Both the position numbers and the translations under genes were made by a program. The notes under the pieces were generated by a model that was not told the DNA's origin, did no database searches, and was given only the letters and a program-made list of their open reading frames with translations. From Magnaporthiopsis rhizophila (taxonomy: Eukaryota > Ascomycota > Sordariomycetes > Magnaporthales > Magnaporthaceae), in assembly GCA_003049465.1 (NCBI GenBank), contig PYSS01000013.1, positions 62,001-126,000 on the forward strand: DNA of 64,000 nucleotides, given 5' to 3'. Every line of letters begins with the position of its first letter. Position 1 is the stretch's first letter. Shown one piece after another: positions 20,920 to 33,553 of the stretch.

Positions 20920-23900
20920 ATGGAGAACGCAACGGAGCTCGTGTCGGCGTCAGCCATGGCTGTGGAACAGCAGATGTCGGGTTCCTGGCTCGGCGTGTTC
21001 GGGAGCATCACGCTTTTCGTCTTTCAGCTGCTGTCGTCCATTATTTATTGGGCCCTCAGGATTACGACCTTCTCGGTCCCCAGCCTGCTCTTCACTATAT
21101 TTTCCACCAGCTTAACCATTACGATGAATGCAACGACGCTGTATGTCGACCCTCCTTCCCATGGCTTTTCTCGGCCCAACGGATGTCACTGGACTGGCAC
21201 TGACACTCTACGGGCCCCCATAGCATGGTCATCATAGGAGGGGCGTTCTCCTTGGCGAGCTGGTTTGTGCGCTACCGCTACCTCAACATGTATGCCCGCT
21301 TGCCCCCAGAGCCTCAACGGAAAGAGCCAGAACTGGATCTTTTCGTCGACCCTCACTCGGAGCGCGACAAAGGCGGGCTCGCCAACTATCTAGATGAGTT
21401 TCTTAGCGCGATCAAGATCTTTGGGTACTTGGAGCGCCCGGTGTTTCATGAGCTTACGCGGAGCATGCAAACCCGAAAGCTCATTGCGGGTGAGACCTTC
21501 AATCTCGAGGAGGAGAAGGGCTTTTGCATGGTTGTCGATGGCCTGGTTCAGATTTTCGTCAAGTCGGGAGACAGGCGGCCAGCCCCGACCGCTGGATCGC
21601 CCATCTCCGGGTCCAGCAGTGATGAGCAAGAAGAGTATCACTCGGGTCACCAGCGCTACCAGCTGCTGACCGAGGTCCACAACGGCGCTCCCATGTCGTC
21701 TTTGTTCTCCATCATGTCTCTGTTCACCGAGGACGTCAAGCTCCGTCACAACGAGGACGAGTCCGATCCACCTTCAGCCACGGGACTCTACCAGAACACT
21801 GGCCTGGGCCTATCCAACAACTTCCACAACCCACTTGACCTACCTACCTCGGTGCCTAACACGCCACAGATTCCTAGGTCTGGTGCGGAGGGGACACAAC
21901 AGGAGTCGCAGCCGCATGGCCATTCGACATCTAGTATCCCACCTATCTCTCTGGACCCGCCACCCAAACCGCACCCCAAGCGCCCGGTGCCCAAGAGGAA
22001 TGCCACAAACTCGGCACATCCCGACATCATTGCCCGAGCCACCGTGGACACAACGATTGCCATTATCCCGGCCAGTGCCTTCAGGAGACTTATTCGGATA
22101 TACCCAAAGTACACGGCTCACATCGTGCATGTCATTCTTTCGCGGTTTCAAAGGGTCACGCTCGCCACAGCCTACAACTACCTGGGCCTCACTCGCGATG
22201 TCCTGCAGATCGAAAAGAGCATGATAGAGTACACGACCTGCGAGCTGCCTAACTTTCTGCGTGGTGATGCCCTCGATAGGCTCAAAGAGAAGTTCGGCAA
22301 GGAGCGGGAACGCATGGGTGATAGCGACTGCACCAAGGGCATTGCGCTGCACAACTCTTCTAGTGGCCGGCGTCATTCGGCGTCGGCATCCCTCCGAAAA
22401 GAGGCCGCCCTCCAGGCACTCTCCAACCGGCAGCGGCACACTTCTAGCATGACGTCTCAGTCCAATGTGTCGCTGCCAAGGGGCCCCAAGAGCACGTCAG
22501 GGTCAGGCGCCGATTTGCTGACCAACATCCATCTTTCCCGAAACGGTGGGCGCCCCTCTACGGCCAATATGGATGCGCCAAGTGCCTCGACACCTGCTGT
22601 CCCCATGGAGGTCGATGCTATGTCGTCACTCTCCCAGCGGGTATCGAACCCGTTTGTGACACAGAGGCATGCCCGTATCTCGATGAACAAGCGCGAGACA
22701 GTCGACGAGGATGGAATCTTCCGCGAATCTATACTGGAGTGTATGTTCAAGGCCATCGGCCTGACGACAAACGCCAGCGGCACCTCCGAGTCTACAGAGG
22801 GCTCGCCTCTGCTGGGGTCCTACGACCAGATCCGCCAGCGTGGTTTTTCGAGTCACAACGCATTTGGGCTGATAGACCCTTACGGAGGGTCAGCCGATGG
22901 CGACGCCGACTCTATCACCTCTGGGGGCACAGGTCTGCCAAACCAGGCGGTGAACACTCGGGCCTTGGCCCACGACATGCGAGATGAGGTCGAAATCGTC
23001 TACTTCCCCAAGGGTTCTCTGCTAGTCGAACAAGGAGAGAGGAATCCTGGGCTCTACTACGTCGTCGACGGTTTCCTTGACGTCTGCATGACTTCTAATG
23101 AGTCCTCTGGGGACATACTGCAAGTCTCGAGGAACGCGTCTTCCGCATCTCCTGCTCGCAGCAGCGCAGCCAGGCACTCGTCGTCAGATCGTCGGAGGGC
23201 ATCCACATCTCATCACTCCGCGTCCGCCTCTGGGGTGGAGTTCGTTGATGGGCTCAGAGGGCGGAGGGGCAATCGTCGGAGCGTGGCCCTTGTCAAACCA
23301 GGAAATCTTGCGGGATATGTTGGCACCATCTCATCACACCGATCCTTCATAGACGTCGTGGCAAAGACGGACGTCTACGTTGGTTTCTTGTCCAGGCAGT
23401 CGCTGGAGAGGATTGTGGACCGATACCCCATCGTGCTGCTCACCATCGCGAAACGCCTGACCAACCTTCTTCCACGCCTCATCCTACACATTGACTTTGC
23501 CTTGGAGTGGCTGCAGGTCAATGCCGGGGAAGTCATATTCCGTGGCGGTGAGGAGAGCGAAGCCATTCACATCGTCCTCAACGGTCGCCTACGACTCGTC
23601 GGGGATCGCAAAGACGGCGGTGTGGATGTCCGGGCCGAGTATGGACAAGGCGAGAGTATTGGAGAGCTCGAGGTCCTGACCGAGTCTACCAGGACCGGGA
23701 CACTCCACGCTATCAGGAGCACAGAGCTAGTCAAGTTCCCAAGGACCCTGTTCAACAGCCTCGCGCAAGAGCATCCCAACATCACCATAAAGATCTCCAA
23801 GATCATAGCTTCCAGGATGAGGAGCATCCTTGATGATCCATCAAGCGTGGTTGGAAAGGAGGGCGCCATGAAGGCCGCGCTCAACAAAAGTCCATCGACT

Positions 23901-25762
23901 CTCAATCTGCGCACCGTCGCGATCCTCCCGGTTACGGCCGGCGTTCCTGTTGTAGAATTTGGGAGCAGGTTAATGACGGCGCTCACCCAAGTCGGCGCAC
24001 CCAATGGGGCGACATCACTCACTCAGTCTGCCATCCTCAACCATCTGGGCAGGCATGCCTTCAACAAGATGGGCAACCTAAAGCTTTCGCAGTATCTAGC
24101 CGACCTGGAAGAGAAGTATGGCCTGGTCATCTATGTGGCAGGTGAGTTATTCTCTATCTTCCAACTTCATCCCACACCCCTTCCTGCCGTGGATCAGTCA
24201 CCCACTCCTTTCCCACCCGTCGCCCAAATGATGAGAAAATCTATTGCCGAAGGCTTGCCAGCCGTTGATGGCCAATAAAAACTCTAATTTTTTCCTGATG
24301 TGGCATCTTTCTGCACCTCCCTTGCCGGATTCAACCGCCTACCCACCTGCAGTGTGGACTTTACGAATCCCAGGAAATGCAATTGACCCCATTGACTCTG
24401 GCAGACACCAATGTCAACTCTCCCTGGACCCAGACTTGCATCACACAGGCCGACTGCATTCTGCTTGTGGGTCTAGCTGAAGGATCGCCAGAGGTTGGCG
24501 AGTATGAACGTTTCATGTTGGGGATGAAGTCGACGGCGAGGAAGACACTGGTGCTGCTTCATGCCGAGCGGTACAGCTCGCCAGGTCTGACGCGGGCGTG
24601 GCTCAAGAACCGGATGTGGATCAACGGGGGCCATCACCACGTTCAGATGGCCTTCCAGGGCCAGACGGTGCCTCTGCCCAGCAAGCGGACGGGCCCGAGC
24701 CTGAAGGAGAGGGTCCAGATAATCCAAGCCGAGATCCAGAAGTACACATCCAGAAAGGTCCGACACACCCCCTTCTACTCTCCCGATGCGCCGTACAAGG
24801 GAGACTTCCACCGTCTCGCCAGGCGGCTATGCGGCAAGTCTGTCGGGCTTGTTCTGGGCGGTGGCGGTGCACGAGGAATCGCCCAAGTCGGCATCATCCG
24901 AGCCATGGAGGAGAGCGGTATCCCGATCGACATCATCGGTGGCACGTCGATCGGCTCGTTCGTCGGCGCGCTGTACGCGAGACATGCGGACGTGGTGCCC
25001 ATCTTCGGCCTAGCCAAGAAGTTCTCTGGCCGCATGTCGAGCATGTGGCGCTTTGCTCTGGACCTGACATACCCCTCGGCCTCGTATACGACGGGACACG
25101 AGTTCAACCGAGGCATATACAAGACGTTTGGGAAAACTCAGATCGAGGATTTCTGGCTCGAGTTTTACTGCAACACTACAAACATCAGCAAAAGCCGAGC
25201 CGAGATCCACACTAGCGGCTATGCCTGGCGCTATGTCAGGGCGTCCATGTCGCTCGCCGGCCTGCTCCCGCCCCTCTGCGACGAGGGCAGCATGCTGCTG
25301 GACGGAGGATATATCGACAATCTCACGGTATCGCACATGAAGTCACTCGGAGTCGACACCATATTCGCCGTCGACGTCGGCTCCCTGGACGACGACGTGC
25401 CGCAAGCCTACGGCGACACGCTCTCTGGCCTCTGGGCCTTTGTAAACCGCTGGAACCCGTTCTCGAGCACGCCGAACCCGCCGACCCTGGCCGAGATTCA
25501 GGCGCGCCTTGCGTACGTGTCGAGCGTGGACGCGCTCGAGCGAGCCAAGATGACGCCGGGGTGCATCTACATGCGGCCTCCGATCGACGAGTACGGCACG
25601 CTGGATTTTGGCAAATTCGACGAGATCGTGCACGTCGGGTACCACTACGGCCGCGAGTTCCTTCAGAAACTGCGAGAGGAGGGAATGCTCCCGCTCATTG
25701 AGGAGACGGAGGCCAAGAAGGCGCTCCGCAGGACCATGGCTCCCCGGAGAGCCAGTATCTAG
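20920..25762 (+). CDS. NTE1: Lysophospholipase NTE1 (neuropathy target esterase homologue)
   Basis: Three exons: 20920-21140, 21224-24141, 24405-25762, giving 1498 aa. This ER enzyme deacylates phosphatidylcholine to glycerophosphocholine. Hydrophobic segments lie at about residues 25-75, followed by a second stretch just after intron 1 (MVIIGGAFSLASWFVRYRY). Cyclic-nucleotide-binding-like domains follow (about 120-360, 650-800 and 800-930), with long Ser-rich linkers. The patatin domain is C-terminal. It has the oxyanion loop GLVLGGGGARGIAQ (around residue 1197), the nucleophile Ser1228 in GGTSIGS and the catalytic Asp1346 in LLDGGYID, so the Ser-Asp dyad is intact. The acceptor at 24404 was chosen because it joins VIYVA to DTNVNSPWTQTCI in frame; a nearer CAG at about 24350 would break the frame. 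Length agrees with fungal NTE1 proteins. Confidence 0.95.
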
Positions 25763-25997
25763 TACGGCATTGTTTGTTAGTGCATAGGATCAATACCGCA
25801 TCAGCATGCTAGCATTCAGACAGATAGCGAAATGGCAGGTGGCAGGGCTCACAGCACCTACTACTTGCCTCCCTGGCCACGTCAAGCCAAGATTGACCAG
25901 AGAGCGATCTTTTTCTTTTTCTTTTTGTTTTTCTACGTACGACCGAACGCCTTTACGCGTCCCGCCCCTAATAAGCCTGATTCAGTGCAGCTGCTCC

Positions 25998-26160
25998 CGT
26001 TCCCGGGAAACGTGCGTGGTTCAAGCGGTTAAGGCTATTTGGATCCCGCGCCGTTCCCGGGGGGAGGCCCCAGGTTCGAGCCCAGGTAGGGTACGCTATT
26101 TCGGGCCCGGATTCCGGGGCTTCTCTAACCAAGCTACTTTAGTTTTTGTCATTTCTTTAT
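25998..26160 (+). mobile_element. tRNA-like element with pol III box A and box B (possible SINE head)
   Basis: TGGTTCAAGCGG at 26017-26028 fits the pol III box A consensus, and GGTTCGAGCCC at 26073-26083 fits box B closely, with 56 bases between their starts, as in a tRNA gene. No complete cloverleaf forms: the flanks do not pair as an acceptor stem, the T-arm has an A-A mismatch, and no clean anticodon arm is visible. The motif GTTCCCGGG occurs twice (25999-26007 and 26053-26061). A T-rich stretch follows at about 26130-26160. This suggests a degenerate tRNA copy or the tRNA-derived 5' end of a SINE rather than a working tRNA. Confidence 0.4.
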
Positions 26161-27209
26161 TTCCTTTTTACATCAGCTAGCTCAATGGATCCGCTTGCCT
26201 GTCCAGTCGGTGGTGTTGCGACTAGGCGCTGGGGAGGGAGGCTGGCTATTTCGATATGCTGTCCGCGCGCAATGCATGATGAAAAGAACCTCGATAGAGA
26301 AAACAAGAGCAGCACGTGACATGCCGCATCCCACTTTGCTCAGGCTTGCGATGAATAAAGGCGACGATCTTCCCTGAGGTCGATCCCTTGATTCAGCCGA
26401 TCCATATATGCGTGGTGATTTATAACTGACGTCACTGACACTCACCCTTCTGGCGCGAGAGAAGCTCGGACAAAAATCTTGTATCGGCAGCAACCACCCC
26501 TCGTGTTCTGTATCTAATTTGATGATGATAAAAGCGTCGATTCATGCATTTTCGCCCGCCCCTCCAAGTGTACACTGGAGACACCAGCACAGACTGCAAT
26601 CCCTCCCTGCCCGAACCGGGTCACCGGGTCCACCCCCAAAGAGCAACGAACGGAAGCTGCGCAAGGGTGGCCTACCCGCCTCGGACTCTTATTAAGAGGG
26701 AAAAGGTATTAAAAGGGAAAAAGTTTCACCGTTCATATATCTGACGCGGGCTTGTTTTCCCACGCCAGGCCAGCCAGGCTAGCAAACGAGTCGTCCACAC
26801 GGGAAAAGACGCCTTCGTCCCGGACAGAACACGAGTTGACAATACCACACAAGGCAATATACACAAGCCCCATCAACGTCAACGGCTAGGCATTTACATA
26901 TCATGCAGTACATATGCGCGCCCCAAGTCACAGCTGATGGTGGAAACAAGATCGGTTATGGTCTGGTTGATGTCATTATTTTGCAAGCGGCCATGCTCGT
27001 GTGTTGCCACATTAAACCACGACGACTCGTCCGTCGAGTGTAACGCGTCGTGAAAAGGCCGTCGACTCTGTGTAAGGAGAAAACGAAAGAAAAAAAAAAA
27101 ACGCCTCGTTCATAGGCAGCCATTGATCGTGACGAACCCTGCAATACTTGTCGACATCCACAAAGCATTACAAAGAAAATAAGAAATTTAGAGAATAAAA
27201 ATGGTTGAG

Positions 27210-27240
<31 letters not shown>
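27210..27240 (+). repeat. Poly-A tract, 31 bases
   Basis: An uninterrupted run of A in intergenic DNA. A second purine-rich run follows at about 27340-27365. It could be slippage-expanded or the tail of an old retrotransposed copy; no element is recognisable upstream. Confidence 0.7.
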
Positions 27241-27242
<2 letters not shown>

Positions 27243-27891
27243 AGACGAGGCGGATGCCCTGTCACAGCGGGCACAACACGATGAACCTTGCGGAAACCAT
27301 AGTGCCCAGCGTGAAAAGAAATGAGCATGACGGGGGTTAAAAAAGAAAAAGAAAAGAAAAAAAAGTGGACTCCGTATTTCAAACCCGTAGAGCGCCCCTT
27401 GATATGGCCTGACCCCTGTCCCCCAGCCCATGGTATACAGTACCCAAAACCCTGGAAAAATCATTTTCCGTTTGCTCCCTTCGGAGACCGCAGAGCACGC
27501 GCCGTGTAATCAGATAACAATGTGTGAAAAAGGGGCGAAGAGTAAAATATGAAGAAACAGGGTATGCACACCCCTATCACAGATAAAACCCTGCCCAACA
27601 AGCAGGCCGGTTGACCGCACTTTTCGGGCTGGTCTGATGCCAAAAATGCGTGGTATCTCTCGAATAACAATAATATCCTCAAGAAACAAAAGACAAGAAG
27701 AGAAAAAAAAAATAAAAAAATAAAGAAAAGCAAAACGGTGCAAGGCTCGAGTGTAATTTTGCAATGATGCGCTGACTGGGTAAGGAGAGTGTTGCCAAGA
27801 GGGTATAGTATGATTCATCATGTCTCGTTAAAACGCCTCGAGGCGTACGTGTGCGTGCGTATGTGTGTGTGTGTGGCCCATCATCCGGCGG

Positions 27892-30309
27892 TTATACAAC
27901 CTCGATGGTGGCGGAATTAAAATTATTAGGTTTCAGTGTCATGTCGTTTTGTGTTCCGTTGGTGTCTTGGTGGCGTTCAGGCCGGATGTCATCGCCCAGT
28001 CTAGGCGTCTGGGGCTCGCGGACAGACTCGTCGTCATCGGCCGAAGAGCACTCCATGGGAAGTGGCGTGGTGGGCGCAGCCAGCATCTCAGGTTCCGCCG
28101 TGTAGACGGACGAGCTGGTGCGATGGTGAGATTGAGTCGCAGTCGGCGTCGTCTCCATCGTACCGTGTTCAAGGCGCGTCTCGGTCGTGGGGCTAGGGCT
28201 CCGGTCTTCGCGCTTCATGCTAGAATCAAACGACAGCCGAGCGGGGCTCTGAAGGGCCGAGACATCACCGCTGTAGTCGCTTCTGCTGGCTCGCGATCGG
28301 CGAGCCGGGTTCCTCTCCGGCAGTGCCGGCGCAAGGCGTTTGGGGATGGTGACCAAAGCCCCCTTGGCTTGGATCACCTGCGTGACCTGGGTAGCCATGA
28401 TGGCAGTGCGGGTGGGCTGGGCCGCTGTGGCGACCTCGAAGATTACGGGCTCATCCTCGTCGTCGTCCTCGTCATCTTCGTCGTCAGCGTCACCATCGCG
28501 ATCTTCCTCGTCGTCCGAAACGGGAGCGGAAATGAGCTCATCTCGTACGGCAGAACCGTCACTGGCAGGCTCTTGTGGAACTTCCTCAGCCTTGGGAGCA
28601 GGAGGTCGGCTCCGCGAAACAACCGTCACGACAGAAGGTGCCGGTGGCGCGGGGATGACCGGGGTGGCATCCAAGGAGCGGCGGTTCAGGCCCTCAAGGG
28701 GGCTCAGATCGATCTTGGTGTAGTCAATCTCCTCAGGCTCGGGAACGACTGAGGCAGTCTCGAGGGAGGCAGCGGCCTTGTTGTCGTCGCCCTCATTGGG
28801 CAGGCAAGGAGAGGGGCTGGCAGACTCGCCAACATCGGTCTGCGTAAAGGCATCCGTCATGGTGGTGGCCTGGGTCCTGTTTGACATGTAACTCCCCCTG
28901 TTGCTGTGGCTGAGGCAGGTGTCGACGCTCTGGCGGTTGAAGTTGCTAAACAAGGGGCTGGTGGGGCTGGGGGAATAGTCCATCTGGCTGCTGACCGGGC
29001 GGTTCTTGTTTCCCGCCTCGCGGATTTCCAGCCCAGCCATCTCCAGTGCAATGACCCCAAAAGGGTCTGGGTCATCAGCGCTGGGGAGGCCAAAAGTCGA
29101 CTTGGTGGGTGACACGGGCGTCCCGGTCGTGGACTCGATAGTCGCATCGCCAGGGGCTGGTTGCCGTGCCAGCGCTTGCATGATGTTAATATCGAAGTCA
29201 CTACGGCCTTCGGCGGCCTTGATGGCCTCAAACAGAGGTGCTATCTCGGGGACGGACTTCCTGACGTTGCCGGCCAGAACGTCTAGCACCTCGACGCTGG
29301 AGCCGTAGAACTTCTCGTTCTCGTTCCCGCGCTCCGTCACCAGCGAGCCATCCAGCTTTACGGCCCGGTGCTGGCCCCTAGCCTTGAGATAGGTCAGAAC
29401 CGTGTTGTCGAGATCCCTCCACTTGGAACTGTCGTTTTCGAGCAGGCCCATGGGGGCGACGGGCCCCACGGTAAGAGGCACGTCGGCGCCCAGGGTGACG
29501 CGGGACCGTGTGAACATTTCCAGGGCCGGGACGCTGTTGATCACCAAGACGCAGTCGTAGATATCGACGCCGATGACGAATCCCAGCGCTGCTGTGTGCA
29601 GGAGGATTCCTGACGGAGTAGACCATGTGCCATCGGCCTTGCGGGCGATGAGGATGCCCGAGCCTCCTGACCCCGACATCCACAGGCCCGACCGCATACA
29701 TGAGAATATGGCCAGTCCGACAGCGTTCTGGACTATCCTGGACGGTATCTTCTTCATTATCTGGGTCTGTGTTGAGGATCTTGCGCGGGTTGTAGCACGA
29801 GGGGATACTGGTGGTGTTGTTGTCGTGGGTGTTTCTTCGTCGTCTTGTGGTTCGTACGAGATGAAGCCGTCGGCTGCAGGCGGTGAAATTCAAGCTCTGG
29901 TTAGTTTGTAGTCCTGACTTCCATAACCAATTCCTTCCTACTGGCAAAAACAAAACGGTTGGATGGAGCCAATTGACGGTACTAGCGAAGGAAAACCCCG
30001 ACCAGAAAAAAAAGGGTGCGGACAGTACTAACTGCAAAAAGATTTTAATATGCGAGCGGCCTTCTCGCATTCTTTTTCTATACAGCTCGGCCAGTAAGCC
30101 TCGCGGCCAAATTTTGACTGCTGGACCAGCTGTTGGCTCAGTTTCCCTGTCTCGGAGACGGTTCCCAATGAGGGAGCGACGGTTGAACGGCGGCTGGCAC
30201 CGGTCTTGTCGGCCCAGCCAAAAACTCTGCTCAGAGCACCGCCATTGCCCTTGCCGTCAACGGACCTCGTGCGATCCCAGGACGGCATTAGCAGCGACAT
30301 TCGCTGCAT
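27892..30309 (-). CDS. SYLF-domain (Ysc84/SH3YL1-like) protein with long disordered tail
   Basis: Two exons, 30033-30309 and 27892-29873, giving 752 aa. The SYLF (DUF500) domain at about residues 130-320 contains IPSRIVQNAVGLAIFSCMRSG, GSGILIARKADGTWSTPS and GFVIGVDIYDCVLVIN; in yeast Ysc84 and animal SH3YL1 this domain binds actin and phosphoinositides. The N-terminal exon ends ...ARILKSFC and the splice gives CTDGFISYEP, a common lead-in to this domain. The remaining 430 residues are Pro/Ser/Thr-rich and contain an unbroken acidic stretch near residue 540-570 (DEEDRDGDADDEDDEDDDED). I see no SH3 domain, unlike yeast Ysc84. The start ATG at 30309 is one of several in frame, and the frame is open further upstream. 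It is likely an endocytosis or actin-patch protein by family; direct function is inferred. Confidence 0.85.
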
Positions 30310-32197
30310 GATGGCGTCGAGCTCGCGTCGGCTCGTTGTCGTAGAGAGTGTCTGCTGGTATTTTGTTTTTTCTCTTTCCGGGCGGCGGCGTAGTGGTTGG
30401 TGGCAGGTGGCGGCGAAGAGCGGTTGCAGTCGAGGAAAGAAAAAGAGAAGCGGGATGGGTTGGAGGGACAGACAATGGACTCGCGAGGATATGAAGAAAG
30501 GAAAAAAAAAAAAAGGAAAAAAAAGTGTCGTGCAGGCCGCTCGTGTTGCCTGGCTTCCCAGCACCTCAAAACGCCAACTGCTAGGAACCTTCGTCGGTTG
30601 GGTTCCTGGATCCCAAGGCAAGGGCCGGGATTGGGTCGTGCGGCGACGGCGGAACAAAAAGGAATCGGCCGCCGGCAGACTCGGGGTGGGTGAAAGGAAG
30701 AGAGAGGGAGAGAGTTATTAGAGGCCACGCCCAGTCGGGCTGGTTTGGCGCTTTGGTTGCTTGCGGACCAAAGAGGCTCTCACCAGGGTTGCCGAGAACC
30801 AGGGCCGGGCCTGGCTGGGGTTGAAAAATAAAATCAGACAAGAGCAGCGATGGGACTGGCGAGGCCTGGTGACGTGGGCGATGACCAGAAAATCCGCCCG
30901 ACCCATGCAGGCAGGTTTGGGGGAAGGCACGCACGGCGAGAAGGCAAGCGGAGCAAGGCAGGGGAAAGTGAGGGTGGGCTGGGGCCAGAGCTGGGGCAGG
31001 GGAGGCAGGAAGTGGCCAGGGTCAGGCCTGCCGAGTCCAGGTCTGAACACTGGGTGACCCGCTGCGGCCCTCTTTTCTGTTCGTCGTACAAATTCTGTTT
31101 CGTTTCCTGGGTGCTGCTTTCTGCCTGCTTTTGTGCCGCACGGTGTGTGCCTCGAGGCAGTGACAGTAACAGTGATGATGAGACGGGGGCCAGAACGGAC
31201 GCAGTGTCACCAAACGGCGAATGCTCCCCAAACGCCGCTCTTTTTTTTGCAACGTGCCACCGCACGACGCGACACGGGGGCGGGCGATGCTCCTTGCTGC
31301 TCGATTTGCCCGGTGATCTGGGGCCACGGGAGCGGGAGGTGGCAGATCTTTCTTCTCCCTTTTTTTCGGGGCTTCTGCTCCCAAATTGTCACCTCTTTCG
31401 GTTACGGTGTGCTTAAAAGGGAATATGTCGAACAGGTGCAGCACATATGCATGGCCCAGATCCAGTAAAGGGTAGAAAAAAAAAAGGTCTGAGACTTGCA
31501 CAACTAATACCGAATGGCGGGTCCGTGGCCGACGAGGGGCGGCAGACATTCGGCAAAGATGGTGTGTGTGGCGGCCTCGGGAAACGAAAGGGCTGAGGAT
31601 ACAAAGAGGCAGAGAAAGGAAGAAAAAAAAATTTAAATTGTTGGCAAAGACTGTCCGCCCTATGCGCCAAGGAGGCGTCGATAGTGCAATCCGTCGGTGA
31701 ACCCGCCAATTATGGAGATGACGAACGATGGTGTCGATGATGAAATCGATCAAAAAGAACCAAAAGCTGAATCCGCAAGCTGACGGGCAGCGGGCCCTAG
31801 ATTAATAGATACTCGAGTCCAACAGGGGCCTTGTTCAGGCCAGGGGTCTGCACGTCGGGGCACTCCCAGCATCGTCGATCTTTGCGACATGTCGTGAGGG
31901 AGCACGATGGGGAGAGAGATTCAAAAGCAAGCAGGCCGAGCGGGGTCTGAGGTGGTCCAATATTGCCTGTCCCGGCCCCAAGACACGCCCACGCTCACAG
32001 ACACACACGCCAGCACACAACCCACACACTTTCTGACGTGCAGAGACACGATAGGGGCAGATGCTGATGCAGCAGCATGGCGGCTCCGATGTGATACTCT
32101 GCAGGTTCACTGACCCCTTGTCGCATGCCACTACTTTCCTCGCTGTGTAAATAACACCGTTTGGGCTAGCATCGCCGTACCTTGCAGCAGCGGACCA

Positions 32198-33553
32198 AAA
32201 AAAAAAAAAAAAAAAAAAAAAAACGAACACGCAGCTTGGTGCAATGACGACGGCTAGGATCGTTGTGTACCTGGCAGGCAGGCAAATGACGAACGGCCGA
32301 AACACGGAGATGGGAACTAGCTTCCGGATGTGGCCCGGGAACCAATCGGACGTCTTGGTGTGCTACATACCTGGGACGCTTTTGAGGTCCTGCAACCTGC
32401 CGTTGGTAAGTTATTCGCTGGCCAGGCCAGACTTGCCCTCGAGACATTGATCGGGAGCCCAGCCTCGAAATGCATTGATGGAAACTGGCAACTACCGGGT
32501 CCCGTCCCGGATGGGGTCCACACTCCGACGTGGGCTGGACTTGGCTGGCTCGGTGTGGCGGCGTATAGTTAGTTGGATCGATATCAACAACAAATATGAC
32601 AGACCATACGGAGCGGCGAACAAGATCAACGTGACATGCCACTGAGCCTGCCACTTCCCTGTTTTCACCCTCGTCTCTTTTTGCTTTTTCTTTTCTTTCT
32701 TGCTTTTTTTTTTTTTTCTTCTTCTTTTTTTTTTTTTCTTTTTACCTATCCCTTGCGTTGCGCCATGGAGACAGGCGACTCGAAGGTTTAGTCCCAGGTC
32801 CGAGAGCGCTCATCTGGGTCTTGGATCCTGTAAAAAAGGGGTCCGTGGGTTTGCTGCTTTGCCTTGGTTAGCGCCGGAATTGCTTCATCAATTTTCCTCG
32901 TTTGCTTTTTGCCTCAGATTAATCGTGCCGGAAGCCCCAAAAGCAAGACACGCAATGGGGACTCCGAGGGGTGTGTCCCTCCCTCCGTCATCCGAGGTAG
33001 CTGTCCAGTTTGTCCAGATGTTTTTTTTTTTTTTTTTTTTTTTTAATTGCTGTCATTTTGTAAAGGACAAAACAGTCTGTCAGCCAGTGGCTTCCTGCAG
33101 CTGCAGGCACAACGAGGGAGCCTTTTAAACCTCCGATTGACAGACATCCCCGAGTCTACGGTCCGGGCCAAGATCTCGGATGCTTCGGGACAAAGAAGAT
33201 AACTGGCGCGGCTCCGTCAAATCATGGCGTTTCCATATGCATGGCATTCGCGCGGGGAGGCTGATGCCATCGAGGTCCGTCCGTTCGTTCCGTGGCTCCA
33301 TCCTCAAAACAGTCACGTCTCCCCCAACAAGCAGCACCGTGCGCAAGCAAATCCACTTTCACCAGGGGACCCCATGCCGAGCCGATGACGGGGGTGGGTG
33401 AGTGATGGACGATGGTCCCACGACATTTCGGGACAAGAAAGGGGTCCTGAGGTTGCGCTGCATGCTGCAAGAATGCGGAGTGCGACCGTACATAGGGTAC
33501 CCTCTTTTAAAAAAAACGACATGAGGAAAAAAAAAAAAAAAAAAAAAAAAAAA
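32198..33553. repeat. Three long homopolymer runs within 1.4 kb
   Basis: A26 at 32198-32223, T24 at 33021-33044 and A27 at 33527-33553, with an additional T/C-rich stretch at 32690-32745. The density is the highest in the window; no element boundary or target duplication is evident. Confidence 0.7.

Larger units (their letters stand above)
25763..27891. other. Convergent spacer NTE1/SYLF gene with tRNA-like element
   Basis: Two genes converge here. The spacer contains a tRNA-like element (described separately), a 31-base A run at 27210-27240 and several A/T-rich stretches (27340-27365, 27700-27730). No coding region is supported. Confidence 0.55.

Noticed and set aside
24142..24404. Alternative NTE1 acceptor after CTGCAG near 24352
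   Set aside because: It would give VWTLRIPG in the wrong frame; the acceptor at 24404 restores YVADTNVNSPWTQT.
25998..26100. Functional tRNA gene
   Set aside because: Boxes A and B are present but acceptor and anticodon stems do not pair, so it was kept only as a tRNA-like/SINE-like element.
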